The notes under the pieces: model-generated
The model's database searches: none
What the model saw: the letters and a program-made list of their open reading frames with translations, nothing else
Told to the model about the DNA's origin: nothing
Position numbers and translations under genes: made by a program
In this document: in pieces, positions 37,479 through 48,559 of the stretch
How the letters are laid out: every line of letters starts with the position of its first letter
How positions within the stretch are numbered: position 1 is the first letter of the stretch
From: Pomphorhynchus laevis
Lineage: Eukaryota; Acanthocephala; Palaeacanthocephala; Echinorhynchida; Pomphorhynchidae
Reading direction: 5' to 3'
Assembly (NCBI GenBank): GCA_012934845.2
Contig: WNNJ02003776.1
Coordinates: forward strand, 124,001-188,000
Length of the DNA stretch: 64,000 nucleotides

Positions 37479-38375
37479 ATATTGTAACCTAATATAATTA
37501 GGTTACAATATGAAACCTAATGAGGTTTCGTATTTAGCTAGTCGCGGAAGAAATACTCGGACAGCTTGGTGGACACCAACAGTTAGATATTTTGTCCAAC
37601 AGAAAAAGCTAGCTTATAAGGTAACTTTGTCAGATAAATCAATGGAAGCTGTAGACAAGTGTCAAAGGGCAAAGAAAGCTTCAGCTCGAGCAGTTAACGA
37701 AGCGAAGAAGGTGACTTGGGAGAAGTTTATAGAGCACATAAAACTTGATTATAATAAGCTTCGAAGATGTTCTGGAGGACGATCAGGAACTAAAGTATTG
37801 GAAAGCTGAAACCTTTTCAAACTGTCTATGACAAGAGAGAATCTATGCCGACCGGCATTTAAAAAATTCTTGGTTGTTGAAAAGAACATTTTAGAAGTCT
37901 TCTTAATCCGGTGGATATGCCTTCTCTTGTAGAAGTAGAGCCTTTAGAACCAACGGACGAGCTCATCTCTTTAGAAAAGGTCATTGCTGTTGTTATAAAA
38001 CTTCGTAATGGCAAGTCTTCTGGAGTAGACGAGATTCGACCTGAAGCGTTGAAGGCTCTCGACGTTGTTGGCATAAAGCGGCTAACACTGATCTTCAACG
38101 TTGCATTGAAGTTTGGCAAGGTTTCTAGAGAGTGGCGAACTGGGGTGATGGTATCGATCTTTAAGAAAGGTTACCGAAGAGTGTGTTTCAATTATCGGGG
38201 CATCAATCTTCTTAGACAAACTGATAAGCTATTTGCTAGGATTCTTGAGTTAAGGATACGGCCTATAGTTGAGGGACAAGTTCAAGAGGAACAATGCGGC
38301 TTTTGTCCAGGTCGTGAAACTACGGATCAGCTCTTTACTTTCTCAACTATCCCTGAACGGTCTTGAGAGTTCGCT
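37479..38375 (+). mobile_element. AP-endonuclease LINE (second family), linker and RT-finger fragment
   Basis: It begins at a perfect palindrome (37,479-37,511). The frame at 37,510-37,809 reads RTAWWTPTVRYFVQQKK and ASARAVNEAKKVTWEKF, and the frame at 37,911-38,366 reads [32 protein letters not shown] and EEQCGFCPGRETTDQLFTF. It is clearly the same family as the element at 11.56-13.98 kb. It stops before the catalytic palm, and the endonuclease is missing. Confidence 0.85.
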
Positions 38376-38640
38376 CAAATATTAATTTTTACAAATAAAG
38401 GCAACTTGGATAAATTGTAGTTTTATTACCGCGTTGACTTCAGTTTATAGTGAAAAAAAGATTTGCTATAAATTTATTCTGTAAATTTATGGTAATTAGA
38501 TTAAAAAGTTAATTTTAACTTCGAAAGTTTTAAAATGAAAAAATTTAATTACGAAATATATAAATTAATCATGATACTAATGTATACAAATTTTTACAAC
38601 ATTCAAACAATTTTAAATACAATTTTGTATTTTTTCAATA
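38376..38640. other. AT-rich spacer, nothing recognised
   Basis: No coding or repeat signal is seen between the LINE fragment and the PLE. Confidence 0.4.
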
Positions 38641-38764
38641 CGCACTGTTATGCACAGAACTCCTCTTAAATTCCCTTCGATGAGTCAGATTAAGGGTAGT
38701 TCGGATTTTCGAGCTTTAAACACTGTTTAAGCGTGTGTTTAGGTGCCTATGGATGATTAGTAAA

Positions 38765-38815
38765 GTCACAGTACTGATGAGCTCCGTTAGAGCGAAACGC
38801 GTCTACCGTTGTTGA
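38765..38815 (+). ncRNA. Hammerhead ribozyme motif, PLE type
   Basis: The conserved core is complete: CTGATGA (38,774-38,780), stem II GCTC/GAGC with loop CGTTA (781-793), GAAA (794-797). A minimal helix III follows (A-C, loop GC, G-T), then cleavage-site C at 803. Stem I can form between CAGTA just before the core and TACCG just after it, with one mismatch. PLEs are known to carry hammerheads with very short helix III. Activity is not shown by sequence alone. Confidence 0.72.
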
Positions 38816-40118
38816 AGTCTGTCGTCACACATAGGATGACTGAGCATACGTAGCGACTTTGAATAATGCAAGAATAATTCGGTTCTATATCTTGGTCTGA
38901 TTAAGATGTATAGAATGCTGCCTGGTGTTTATGCATCTTTATAAGGAACACATAGTGATTTATTTACGAGTACACCATTGTGTCCCAGGTGGCATCTTCG
39001 TGTATTTACTGTTAGTATTATCGAGATGGTTCAATGCCTTTGCAACATCATTTTGTAATCTGTTAAACGCTGGATGATATGTGAATTGTGCATAAAACTT
39101 GTTTACGTGTTCTTTTTCCCGTGTTTTCTTCAAAAGAAGAAAACTTGTATTTGTCTTAGGATTTGTTTCATTCTGTATCCTCGTTCTTTTTATTCTTTAA
39201 TCATTTTGTGAATATTAGTATTGCAATCGCTAGTCGTTGAGCATATCTTTTTTATGCGTATTACTTCATTTTTAATAACTAACCGTTTTACTTTATTTGG
39301 CATACAACTTCGTGTATGGAGTAGAGCTTTGGTGCCTTCAAATTTGCGGTGTATAGTTGTTTGCCAGTTGTTACCGTCATCTTTGAACATTTCTACGTCT
39401 AGAAATGCAACTCTTCTTGAATTGCGTGTGTGAATTTTAGTTCACTTACTGTATTTAAAGTTGTAATGAATTGTTCGAGATTTACCATGCCATGCGTCTT
39501 ACGATGAAGATATCATCTATGTACCGCCACCATAATAAACGTTTATTTACAGACGTTTTAAGCATTAGTTCTTCTATGTGAGCTACATAGAGTCCAGCAA
39601 ATACTGGAGTCACATTGCTTCCCATTGCTGTACATATTTGTTAGTGATACAAACATTCATCGCATGTAAACGTACTTGACTTTAGAACGAGTTCAAGAAG
39701 CCTTATGTTTTTCTCTATTTCATCATCTTTCATTTTTTCATCTATTAGTGTTTTCCGTATTGCTTCAATACCATTATCAAGTTCGATGTTTGTGTATAAA
39801 GACTCTATGTCCATCACAAAAACTTACATTTTAAGGAATATCCTTTTTTAGTTGTTCGAATTTATTCATAAATTCCTCAGTGTAGCAAATATACGATGAT
39901 TTATTAAAGAGGATCGGATGTAATTTCTTGTGCTAACATTTTGCCGATTTTTCTGTAGCCATTTCTCTATATTGTTTATGATCGGTCTTCCTGGACACGG
40001 GCTAATACCTTTATGTATTTTTGGTACAAGATACATTTTTCCAGGGCGATGTTTTTGTACTAGAACTTTTTCGTCTTCATAATTTTTAAACATTCGTTTT
40101 ATTTCTGTGTTTACTTTG

Positions 40119-40159
40119 TTTACAATGGAAGAACATCTTAGATGTTCTTCCATTGTAAT
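40119..40159. repeat. Perfect palindrome inside the PLE3 RT
   Basis: The arms are TTACAATGGAAGAACATC and its exact complement with a 3-nt loop TTA (40,120-40,158). It disrupts the RT coding sequence, so it was created within the element. Confidence 0.9.
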
Positions 40160-40599
40160 GTTCTTATATGTGAAAGTGTTTAGCTGTTTCTTACCTTCAG
40201 TTAAATAGTCTATATTATCCCATATGACTGTTTTACCTCCTTTATCGGCTTTTTTAAGACTATATCAGTCATGTTGCTTAGATCGTGAATAGCTTTCATT
40301 TCACTATTGCTTAAATTTGATTTGTAGTTCGTGTCTAGTTCCATGTAGATAACTCGTTGTATTTCACAAGTTTTAACTAATTACTTTTAATAAATTGCCT
40401 TTCATTTGGATTTGCGAAGTTTTCAAATGTTCTATTATTGAAATATTCAGTCTGTTAAATTCACGTAGTACGGGAATAAAATTTAATCCAAGAGACAGTG
40501 CCTCACGATGTTCATCTGATATGATTTTATTTGTTAAATTAACTATTGTGTCACTTGTATGTTTTATTATTTTGCGTGAAAAACTAATAAATCTTATTT

Positions 40600-42110
40600 T
40601 AATATAAATAAATATATATTTATTTATATATCATATAGATCATTTAAATTATTTAAATGATTTTGAAGAAAGTCAATATCATTACATATTGTTGCAATTC
40701 TTAAAATTTCATTATTTAATGTATTATATTTTATATTATATGGTATGCATGAATGCTCATGCAAAAATGTTTCTTGTAAATTTAAATATGTCATCTTTAC
40801 GATATAAATTAATAGTAGTTTTAGTTAATGTTAATTTAATGTTCATATCTAGATATACACCTTCTTTATCATTTATATTGGTTTTGTTAAGAATAAGGCT
40901 TTCTGGATAAATGTGCTCACTAATTGAATAAAAATTATTAGAATTAAATACACATATATCATCAATGTATCGAAAAATATATTTCATATATTTATATTGT
41001 TTAGATTTAGTTTTTACACAGTTATGAATAAATTCATATTCTATAAAGCTTAAAAACAAGTCAGCTATAATTGGGCTACTATTACCACCTATTGGAACAC
41101 CTTTTACTTGTCTAAATATAGGTGTCCCTACTTTTGACTAATTTTGATTTATCAAAATATTTAAGGATTCTATTAATTTAATTTTATCCATATATTTATA
41201 TTTACTTGATGGTTTATTTTTTGTTAGATAGGCGTTATAATTATTATAACATATATATGTATATCATTTTCCGAATATTAGATTAATTAATTTTACTAAG
41301 GCTTCTTTAATATCTACTAAATCTAAACTTGTATAAAGCGTACTAAAATCGTACGTACTCATATTCTGAAAATTTATTCATTTTGTCTGTTTTAAAAATT
41401 CTTTTGTAGAATTAATACTGAAATAGTGTTTTATACTAGTATTAATTTCGATTACCTTGCAATATTTTTTAAAGTGTGCTTTAATTACTTTAAGTATTTT
41501 ATTCATATAGACAGAAAGTGGTTTTAATGTACATTTAAACGCACTACATATGAACCTAGGTTTTATTGGATTTTTATGTAATTTTGGATTCCAATATAAT
41601 ATAGGTATAGTTTTATTATCTAATTCAACCTTTATACCCTTTTTATCCATTATAGAACAGTGACTTGTAATAATTGTTTCTAAACTCAACTCACTACGTT
41701 CATATGTTGGATTTACATTTAAATCATTAGAATTAACCTCTTTCATTAGTATATCATAATAAAGCTTTTTGCATATGAAGACAAAGTTATTACTAGCTTT
41801 ATCAATAGTTGTTATTATATAGTTATCCTTTAATTTAGTAAGTTCTTTATACATATCTTTATTAATTTTATCTTTCCTTTTGTAATTGTTTGTTATTTTC
41901 ATTTTATTTTTAATTTTATCAAATATATAATCTTTCCAAATTTTTATCTTAGATATATTCGAGCTTTTACTATTAATCAGCTTACTAAAGTAATCATTTA
42001 AGATATTATTATTTGCAATCAAATCATTAAAACAATGATTTGATTGCAAATATATTATGTGTTGCATTAAATAAATATATTCAAATATATTAAAAAACCA
42101 AACTCTAAAA
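40600..42110 (-). mobile_element. PLE4, best-preserved RT copy
   Basis: Read from right to left. The 229-codon frame at 42,067-41,378 holds [40 protein letters not shown] and [12 protein letters not shown]. After one frame change comes [15 protein letters not shown] near 41,350, then [13 protein letters not shown] near 41,060 and the frame at 41,059-40,757 with the catalytic [10 protein letters not shown] and [19 protein letters not shown]. The C-terminal [20 protein letters not shown] follows to about 40,640. The wording is that of the animal PLEs with KLHK and RFI boxes. No GIY-YIG domain is visible, so it is either RT-only or truncated. It adjoins PLE3 directly. Confidence 0.85.
42010..42052. 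repeat. Perfect palindrome at the PLE4 5' end
   Basis: The arms are TATTTGCAATCAAATCATT (19 bp) and its complement with a 5-nt loop, at the start of the open frame. The first residues of the frame are therefore of palindromic origin. Confidence 0.9.
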
Positions 42111-42201
42111 ATGTATTTTTAATGAAATCAAAATCAAAATCATGAAGATCCTTGTGCAGACGTGCTTGCATTTGATCCTGAAGCGTAAATGGATTCCCCA
42201 T
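42067..42201 (-). other. Short open frame of unknown meaning
   Basis: The - strand frame from ATG at 42,201-42,199, in context AAAATGG, encodes MGNPFTLQDQMQARLHKDLH and then DFDFDF-rich sequence to a stop near 42,070. It could be the 5' part of the adjacent PLE4 unit or a chance frame. I do not recognise it. Confidence 0.25.
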
Positions 42202-42626
42202 TTTGACCAAGTGAAATAAATGAATTATATAGTAGTGCTAAATTAACAAAAACAATTATTTTTATCTAATTTATCTATAGGTGACTAGATGATAATTTGT
42301 ACTTTTCAATAATTAATAATAACTTTTTAATAAAAATCTGTAATTTTTAACGACATATCAAAATACGACAATGAACAACAAACTATAATTGTTCAACTTA
42401 AGATTCAAATATTAAAACTTAATTTATTTTTAAGTAAGATTTCAAAAACTGCATTCTTGTGATAAAGAACGTAAACAATTAAATGAAAACACTTTTGTTT
42501 ACATATACCAATTGTTGACTAAATGATGAATTTCAAACATGTCTAATACTGATAATTATTAATCTCTATTAAAAAATTCTTCTACGCCGAACCGACGTAG
42601 ATACGAAAACATCACGCTTCTACCCA

Positions 42627-44262
42627 TCACGGAAGCAGCATTGACGACCCACCTCCCGTCATGCTCTCTATTATACATGCTGCATTTCCCCGCTGAACGG
42701 CTACGCTGATCTCTTGGAACAGGAAAGCACGAGATCGGAGTTCGGAAGTTGCGCGGATTGATCGTGTGCCGAGTTCATGAAGGAACGTGAGAGATACTGG
42801 CCCGATCGCTCCTGTGCTTTCAACTGCCACTGGTATGAAAATATATTGGCGGATGTCAATGTTAGCATATTTGTAAGCTTTCTTAGTTTTTGCGTTCTTT
42901 GCCACACTAGCCGCGCTAGTGTGGCAAAGAACTGTTGAATAAGATCTATATACCGAACTGTTAAAGTTGCTGGGTGCTATGGTATCTACACAAGTAAAGT
43001 CCCACAGTACCAGTCAACCTGACTACCAGGGAATCAGAGTTCCTCTGTCAAGTCGTCTGCCGTCAACCCTGAAGACTCCTGTAGGCTCTAAACGATAAGG
43101 GAAGCCAGCGGACGTCAATGCCGTCTAAAGTTGATTGTTAGCGTCGGCATGACGGGAATGGCGAGACTTTGATCGGCAACAGTCCAGCCCGTGAGTCCAA
43201 ATGTTATCAACTTCTTTTCCACAGATGCACCGATACGGAGCACAAAAACGGATTCCCAATCGGATTGCAACTGCTAATATGATGCTAGCGTCATCCAGGC
43301 GGGTGCCTATTGAACTATCGGGAATAGCGTTCAGGAAATCACAAGCGTGAGCGCTACTCACTGTTTGCAGCCTGGCGCGGGCCTCGGTAGTGTTCGCTGA
43401 GTTCATGACAGCCGCTTGTTTGACCGAATAAATAAGATCTGTCCAATGTTTCTTGTGTTCTTTAACCATTAGTCACTCCAACCAGGTAAACGCGGACCAT
43501 TCACGAGCTGCATCAGCACAGTCTTTACTTGCCCCGATATCAGTCTGATAATTTGGCATCGCACAGGATTTGAGATACTAGTTGTTTGCATCCAGAAACC
43601 GATGAACTGAAAGCCGGAATGGACATGTCCGTGTATGTTGAGATGCCCAATCCGCCAATTTTAACCTGTAGAGAAGACTGGAGTCATGCATAATCGTCAA
43701 TAGGCAATTTGAGTATGTCCTGCAAAGTCTCGCGAAGCACCACGTCGTACTGCCCATATACATTGCTTCAGAAACATGGTGCGTACCTGAGTAGATAATT
43801 TAATCGTGGGATGATGAATGCGTTTCGTGGCAGGAAAATAGCGTCGTGCCTGGACAATTTCGGCAGGCCAGAGCGGAGCTGTGTGAGCTTATGAATGGAT
43901 TCTGCCAAATAATAAATTACATTATATAATTATACATTATACAACATCATACCATTATACAATTATAAATCAACACAGGTTACATATACAATTGCGGCGC
44001 CCAAGAGAGTAACACTGATTGGAGTGACTACCCGGGTGTCCGGTAACAGACATGAAAGCCTCTGAATCACGTTTGGGTCTGTAGATATGATTTCTGATTT
44101 TGCCGGATTCAGTCGGAGACCAACCAACGCCGTGGAGTTATTGATAAAATCGATGTCGGCCACAAGAATATCAACGTTGTCACTGAGAGTGCAGTCGTCG
44201 AGGTACCAAATGGACAAAGGGCTTTTTGTGGACTTCGCAATGTCTTCCACTTCCAACATATT
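42627..44262 (-). mobile_element. RLE-type LINE copy E1 (RT palm to endonuclease)
   Basis: It starts inside the RT with LSIWYLDDCTLSDNVDIL at 44,205, an intact YLDD. It continues through a frame-shifted thumb (LKLADWASQHTRTCPFRLS, 43,763-43,578), SIGTRLDDASIILAVAIRL and the knuckle CICGKEVDNIWTHGLDC near 43,200. The endonuclease half with RPD is degenerate (RRLDRGTLIPW). The C-terminus has KTKKAYKY, FIPVAVESTGAIGPVSL and VAVQRGNAACIIES. A palindrome at 42,894-42,932 replaces part of the endonuclease. The RT fingers are missing. Copy E2 at 53.25-54.88 kb is its inverted twin. Confidence 0.82.
42894..42932. repeat. Foldback palindrome in LINE E1
   Basis: The arms are GTTCTTTGCCACACTAG and its exact complement with a 5-nt centre. 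The coding side reads ASVAKNAKTKK; the other arm is an inverted copy with no protein sense. It is shared with E2 (54,580-54,618), so it predates the inverted duplication. Confidence 0.92.
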
Positions 44263-44389
44263 GTAAAGACATATTAACGATTTAATAATAAAAAAGTTAT
44301 TGTTTACAAAAAGTTTGCATATTATTAACGACTTAATAATCGCAAATCATGCATTTGCAACATAGAAGCAAATGCATGAAATCACTTAC

Positions 44390-44506
44390 TTGATTCCGCT
44401 TGTGAATTGGAATTTTGCACTGAATTTGACGAGCATGATGAAGCGGGTTGTGCTGAAATGCTTGAATTATCCGATGTACGTAGACCAAGTCAAACACCTG
44501 TGCCTA
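44390..44506 (-). other. Exon-like Ser-rich segment (left copy)
   Basis: On the - strand a 117-nt stretch is bounded by acceptor ATAATTTCAG and donor GTAAGT. One frame is Ser/Gln-rich (SDNSSISAQPASS), with one stop near its start. The + strand frame is also open and acidic. The right copy is at 52,991-53,107. Origin is unknown: it may be part of the mobile unit or a captured host exon. Confidence 0.35.
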
Positions 44507-44950
44507 CTGAAATTATAACTATTACTAGGACGGTATTAAACTGGCAATAAGTATACTGGCGACTTGTTTTGGAATAGTTAAATTTTAAAGCAGAAATACT
44601 AAGGACAACTTTAATTACAAATTAGACTTTATTTTTAGTAATGTCATAGTTCTAAGAGAATTATCCATGTTGTATATTTGTACACAACATTGCTAGTTGT
44701 TACATTGCTAGTTGTTCAAACAAGCACAACCAAATCATTGTTCAAAAAACCAACGGCATCTGATCTGCAAAATTGTTTTCAAGAACAACGACATACAATT
44801 ACTTCAAATGGCTGAGGCAATCACGATCAGAATATTCCATCCATCATTAAATATAAAATAAAATCAGATGTTATATGGACTCAAACTGTATTGAATTCTT
44901 TCTTCTTTTCCCTCTTTTCTTTCTTTTTCTTTGAATGATTTTATATTTTA

Positions 44951-45000
44951 GACACCCTGATGATGGTCAATATCCTGATGATGACCGAAATATTGGTTTC
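44951..45000 (+). ncRNA. Hammerhead-like core, left palindrome arm
   Basis: CTGATGA (44,957-44,963), stem II GGTCA/TGACC (965-969 and 982-986, 12-nt loop), GAAA (987-990), then A-TA-T-T as a one-pair helix III with cleavage after T994. Stem I GGTTTC pairs with GACACC before the core, with one mismatch. The helix III is too short to be stable alone. Confidence 0.6.
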
Positions 45001-45270
45001 AATAAATTCACTTTGTTGTTCATCATAAAAACATTTTTACCCATAATTTACGGGCGACTTTGCACATTCCAGCGAGAATTGTTCAAAATAGTTTTTAAAA
45101 GGATAAAATGTTTATGCTAAATTACAAATTAGACTTTATCCTTCCTAATTTAGCATAAACATTTTATACTTTTAATAACTTTTTTGAACAATTCTCGCTA
45201 GAATGTGCTAAGTCGCCCGTAAGTTACACGTGATAATGTTTTTGTGATGAACAGCAAAGTGAATTTATTG

Positions 45271-45314
45271 AAACCAATATTTCGGTCATATATACTGACC
45301 ATCATCAGGGTATC
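45271..45314 (-). ncRNA. Hammerhead-like core, right palindrome arm
   Basis: Mirror copy on the - strand: CTGATGA (45,308-45,302), stem II GGTCA/TGACC with a 7-nt loop (12 nt in the left arm), GAAA and the same stem I (GATACC/GGTTTC). The stems are kept while the loop differs in length and sequence, which favours a structured RNA. Confidence 0.62.
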
Positions 45315-45657
45315 TAAAATATAAAATCATTCAAAGAAAAAGAAAGAAAAGAGGAAAAATAAGAAAGAATTCAATACAGTTTCAGACCAAATTCCTATCT
45401 CATTGTAATGATGGGATAAATAATTAATGATGAATGGAATAGTCTGATCGTGATTGTCACAGCCATTTGAAGTTATTGTATGTCGTTGCTCGTGAAAACA
45501 ATTTCGCAGATCAGATGCCGTTGGTTTTTCGAACAATGATTTGTTTGTGCTTGTTTAAAGATTGCTCTAGATGCATATCTGTGTTGTCTTATTCGGTCGA
45601 TCTACTTACAACGTGTAAACCCTATATAAGGGGCATTACAGCCATCTTTATTACAAG

Positions 45658-45807
45658 TATATTTGTACACAACATTGCTGGTTGTTACAGTGTATCTTCT
45701 CATTCTCATAGAGTATTTAAAAGAACAATGGGGTCCTATTGTCTATGAGAACGAGAACAGACACTGTAACAACCAGCAATGTTGCGCACAAATATACAAC
45801 ATGGATA
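45658..45807. repeat. Foldback with ~60-bp arms
   Basis: The arms share GTTGTTACAGTGT, CTCATAGA and ACATTGCTGGTTGTTACAGT and pair over about 60 bp with few mismatches, with a loop of about 25 nt. It is nested in the right arm of the larger palindrome. Confidence 0.85.
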
Positions 45808-45984
45808 ATAACGTTAGAACTAGAACATTACTGAAAATAAAGTCTAATTTGTAAGTAAAGTTGTCCCTAGTATTTCTGCTTTATAATTCACTATTCCAAA
45901 AAAGGGTCGCCAGTATACTTATTGCCGGTTTAACACCTTCCTAGTAATAGTTATAATTTCAATCTGCACAGGTGTTGGACTCTT

Positions 45985-46930
45985 CCATAATATTCCCGAA
46001 CTCTTCTATAATATTTCAATGTATGAAAAAAGAGTTACCTTCACTCTCTTGTCACGACCTGACTCTGCATCACTGGATTCTGCCAACTGATACAATTTAA
46101 TTCCACCGTACAGTTACTTTTAATTCGTCAATTCATGAGGGTATTTTAGCTGTTATACAACGTCTTAAAAATTGCTAATAGACACATCTCTTTCTGCATC
46201 ATAACGTCTTATTTCCGAATTCCCGGCAATTTATAAACTTTTTGAATGTCTTGTTCTGGTTACAGTTACTAACTACGTCTTTCATCCAATTTGCACACAC
46301 ATTTTCAGTGGTTATAAACTTTTTCGCAAGTTTTCAATTTTCTATAATGTGACTAAATTTTGTATAATGTGATAATTTTCTATAATGTGAATTCGTCACT
46401 CTATTGAAATTGACTGTCAATTAGAACTTAGAATTTAATAATATAGAATTTTCCATATTGATAAACTATAGAATTTATTTTAGTAGAGAGAACTAGCCAC
46501 AATTTGTAGAAGAATATGTAGCAACAGCTAAAACATTAAACAATGTGTATGCTCTAGTCTTTTTAAAGCCAACACGCTTCACAATTAACAATTAATAAAC
46601 AATTAAATGAAAACACTTTCGTTTACATATACAAATTGTTAACTAAATGATGAATTCGAACGTATTTAATACTGATAATTATTAATCTCTATTAATAAAA
46701 TCCTCAATATTAATTTAAATCCAATCTAAATATTCACCAATGTCATAATATTTAAAGAAATTATTTAATGTCCGAATTGGTATCCAGCAATCCGCTCCAA
46801 TGGTCCACATCACAATTCAAACAGAAAATCAATACTAATAAGTGAAGTTAACTACGACGTTGTTTACAATAGAATGCGATAAAGTCAGCATTCCACATAT
46901 GCATTCTTTATTTATTAGTGGAGAGAGTGA
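45985..46930. other. AT-rich interval, one ~110-bp repeat
   Basis: Bases 46,585-46,695 repeat 42,470-42,575 in the same orientation (AACAATTAAATGAAAACACT, ACTGATAATTATTAATCTCT). A third, inverted, copy is near 55,110-55,190. No gene is recognised. Confidence 0.5.
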
Positions 46931-47785
46931 AATAGAAATTTTGTATTTTGTAATAAATCAAAATTATTTAAAGGTAGGGACATCTATATTTAGACAAATA
47001 AAAGTGTTCCAATAGTAGCCCAATTATAGCTGACTTATTTTTATGCTTTATAGAATATGAATTTGTTCATAACTGTTTATAATAATTCCCTGTAATTCAG
47101 GTCAACAAGATATAATATAAATTATTTAGTGTAAGCTCTTACTGTTTATAAAATAAGTAGTTCGCTTACTACTTATTAACTACTATTTTTAAACAGTAGT
47201 TCGCTTACTGTTTATAAAATAAATATAAATTATATAAAGATATGAAATATATGTTTCGATATATAGATTATATATGTGTATTTAACTCTAAAAATTTCTA
47301 TTCAATAAGCGAACACATTTATCCAGATAGTATCATTCTTAATAAAACCAATATTAATGATAAAGAAGGTGTATATCTAGATATGAACATTAAATTAACA
47401 TTAACTAAAACTACTATTAATTTATATCGTAAAGATGACATATTTAAATTTACAAGAAACATATTTTTGCATGAGCATTCATGCATACCATATAATATAA
47501 AATATAATACATTAAATAATGAAATTTTAAGAATTGCAACAATATGTAATGATATTGGCTTTCTTCAAAATCATTTAAATAATTTAATAGATACATATTT
47601 ATTAATTTATCAATTTTTTTTATTCAATTAGTGAGCACATTTATCCAGAAAGCCTTATTCTTAACAAAACCAATATTAATGACAAAGGTGTATATCTAGA
47701 TATAAAAATTAAATTAACATTAACTAAAACTACTATTAATTTATATCGTAAACATGACATATTTAATTTTTTTAAATAAAACAAT
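46930..47785 (+). mobile_element. PLE4 fragments (RT palm and C-terminus)
   Basis: Bases 46,960-47,090 match the [12 protein letters not shown] region in broken form. The open frame at 47,242-47,631 holds FRYIDYICVFNSKNFYSISE, where YIDD has become YIDY, then [20 protein letters not shown] and [21 protein letters not shown] second copy of the middle part follows at 47,620-47,780. Bases 47,140-47,220 contain short direct and inverted repeats (TAGTTCGCTTACT). Confidence 0.75.
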
Positions 47786-47849
47786 TGTTTTATTACAAAA
47801 AAGTGTGGAAATAGTCAACCTCTTCGTATAATGTCCATAATCGATAGCG

Positions 47850-48511
47850 TTAGACTTCCTCCTCTTCGTTATCACTACTTTCAGATAGCGCCTGATCATC
47901 TAGAATATCTGAATCAACCGATCCACTGACAACTAGCCGGCCTTTTTCCGGTATCATCTGTTTGTTTATAGTGGGCGTGATTATTTGATCTGTTTCACAA
48001 AAGTCAGTTAATAATTCTGTTTCATAATTAAAACTTCCGTCCGATTCATGATTATCACTATTTGCGTTCGATAAACTGTCAGTTAATTCAGAATCAGATA
48101 ATGTATGTACGTCATGTGTCATATAACCGACGGTCTATTACTAATTTCGGTTTCTGGCTGTGAGTTTATAGGTAAAGATTCAGGATCATCAGCGTCGTTA
48201 TTATTTGATGAATTGTCACATTGTTGCAGAAAGGTGTCAAAATGTGGCTTAATTTTGCTTGAAAGACTTAGGGGCTTTACTGTGATTGCGGAGCTCAATA
48301 CTTTTAGTGTGAATTTTCCGTTTTCTTCTATAAGAACACAATCTCTGTAGGAACACAATTTATGTGTTCCTGTAAAAACTGACGTATCGACACTGGAACC
48401 TGGTATATTAGCTAGCGTGACAGTTACTTCATTTGTATTGTTAAATTCAATGTATCCAGGAGCGGACTGATCAATTGACGATGGAAGAGAGTCAACTGCC
48501 AGATCAAGTGC
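47850..48511 (-). CDS. EAF: ELL-associated factor (EAF), 3' part of the gene
   Basis: EAF proteins bind ELL elongation factors in the nucleus and promote RNA polymerase II elongation. The frame from 48,511 reads DSLPSSIDQSAPGYIEF, EVTVTLANIPGSSVDTSVF and RDCVLIEENGKFTLKVLSS. The last two match human EAF1 [20 protein letters not shown] and [20 protein letters not shown] as I remember them. An acidic, Ser-rich tail ends LSESSDNEEEEV, as expected for the EAF transactivation end. A 56-bp intron is proposed (donor CC|GTCGGT at 48,131, acceptor GACAG at 48,076), joining the two frames in phase. Otherwise the gene carries a frameshift. The acceptor is CCCTTCCAG just before 48,511. The conserved N-terminal exon was not found. 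Confidence 0.85.
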
Positions 48512-48559
48512 CTGGAAGGGTTTATTCTTCGTGTGGGATTCTCCATTATGGGGATAGTA

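Larger units (their letters stand above)
38640..40595 (-). mobile_element. Penelope-like element 3, RT region
   Basis: Read from right to left. The N-terminal PLE motif is near 40,560-40,440 (EALSLGLNFIPVLREFNRLN). RT fingers are at 40,153-39,866 (KMYLVPKIHKGISPCPGRPI). The palm has VMDIESLYTNIELDNGIEA near 39,810 and AMGSNVTPVFAGLYVAHIEE near 39,610. The catalytic LLWWRYIDDIFIV is near 39,530. Thumb sequence runs to about 39,000 (FYAQFTYHPAFNRLQNDVAK). No clear GIY-YIG domain follows. Several stops and frame changes interrupt it. A hammerhead core lies at its 3' edge but on the opposite strand. Confidence 0.82.
42470..44669 (-). repeat. Left arm of a 2.2-kb inverted repeat
   Basis: The reverse complement of this segment matches 52,832-55,170, including coding and non-coding parts: the RLE LINE piece, an exon-like segment and part of the 44.5-kb palindrome. 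The match ends sharply near 44,669 and 52,832. The two arms differ by scattered substitutions and one tandem duplication in the right arm. Confidence 0.85.
44489..45980. repeat. 1.5-kb imperfect palindrome carrying hammerhead cores
   Basis: Bases 44,489-45,118 and 45,141-45,980 are inverted copies (shared GAATTTATTGAAACC, TTTAGCATAAACATTTTA, CAACGGCATCTGATCTG). The right arm has an extra ~250 bp containing a second foldback at 45,658-45,807. It encodes no protein domain I recognise. Part of one end recurs at 52,832-52,995. It looks like a non-autonomous unit related to PLE termini. Confidence 0.82.

Noticed and set aside
45467-45748. 93-codon + strand frame in the palindrome
   Set aside because: It runs across the inverted repeat and foldback; the left arm does not keep the frame.
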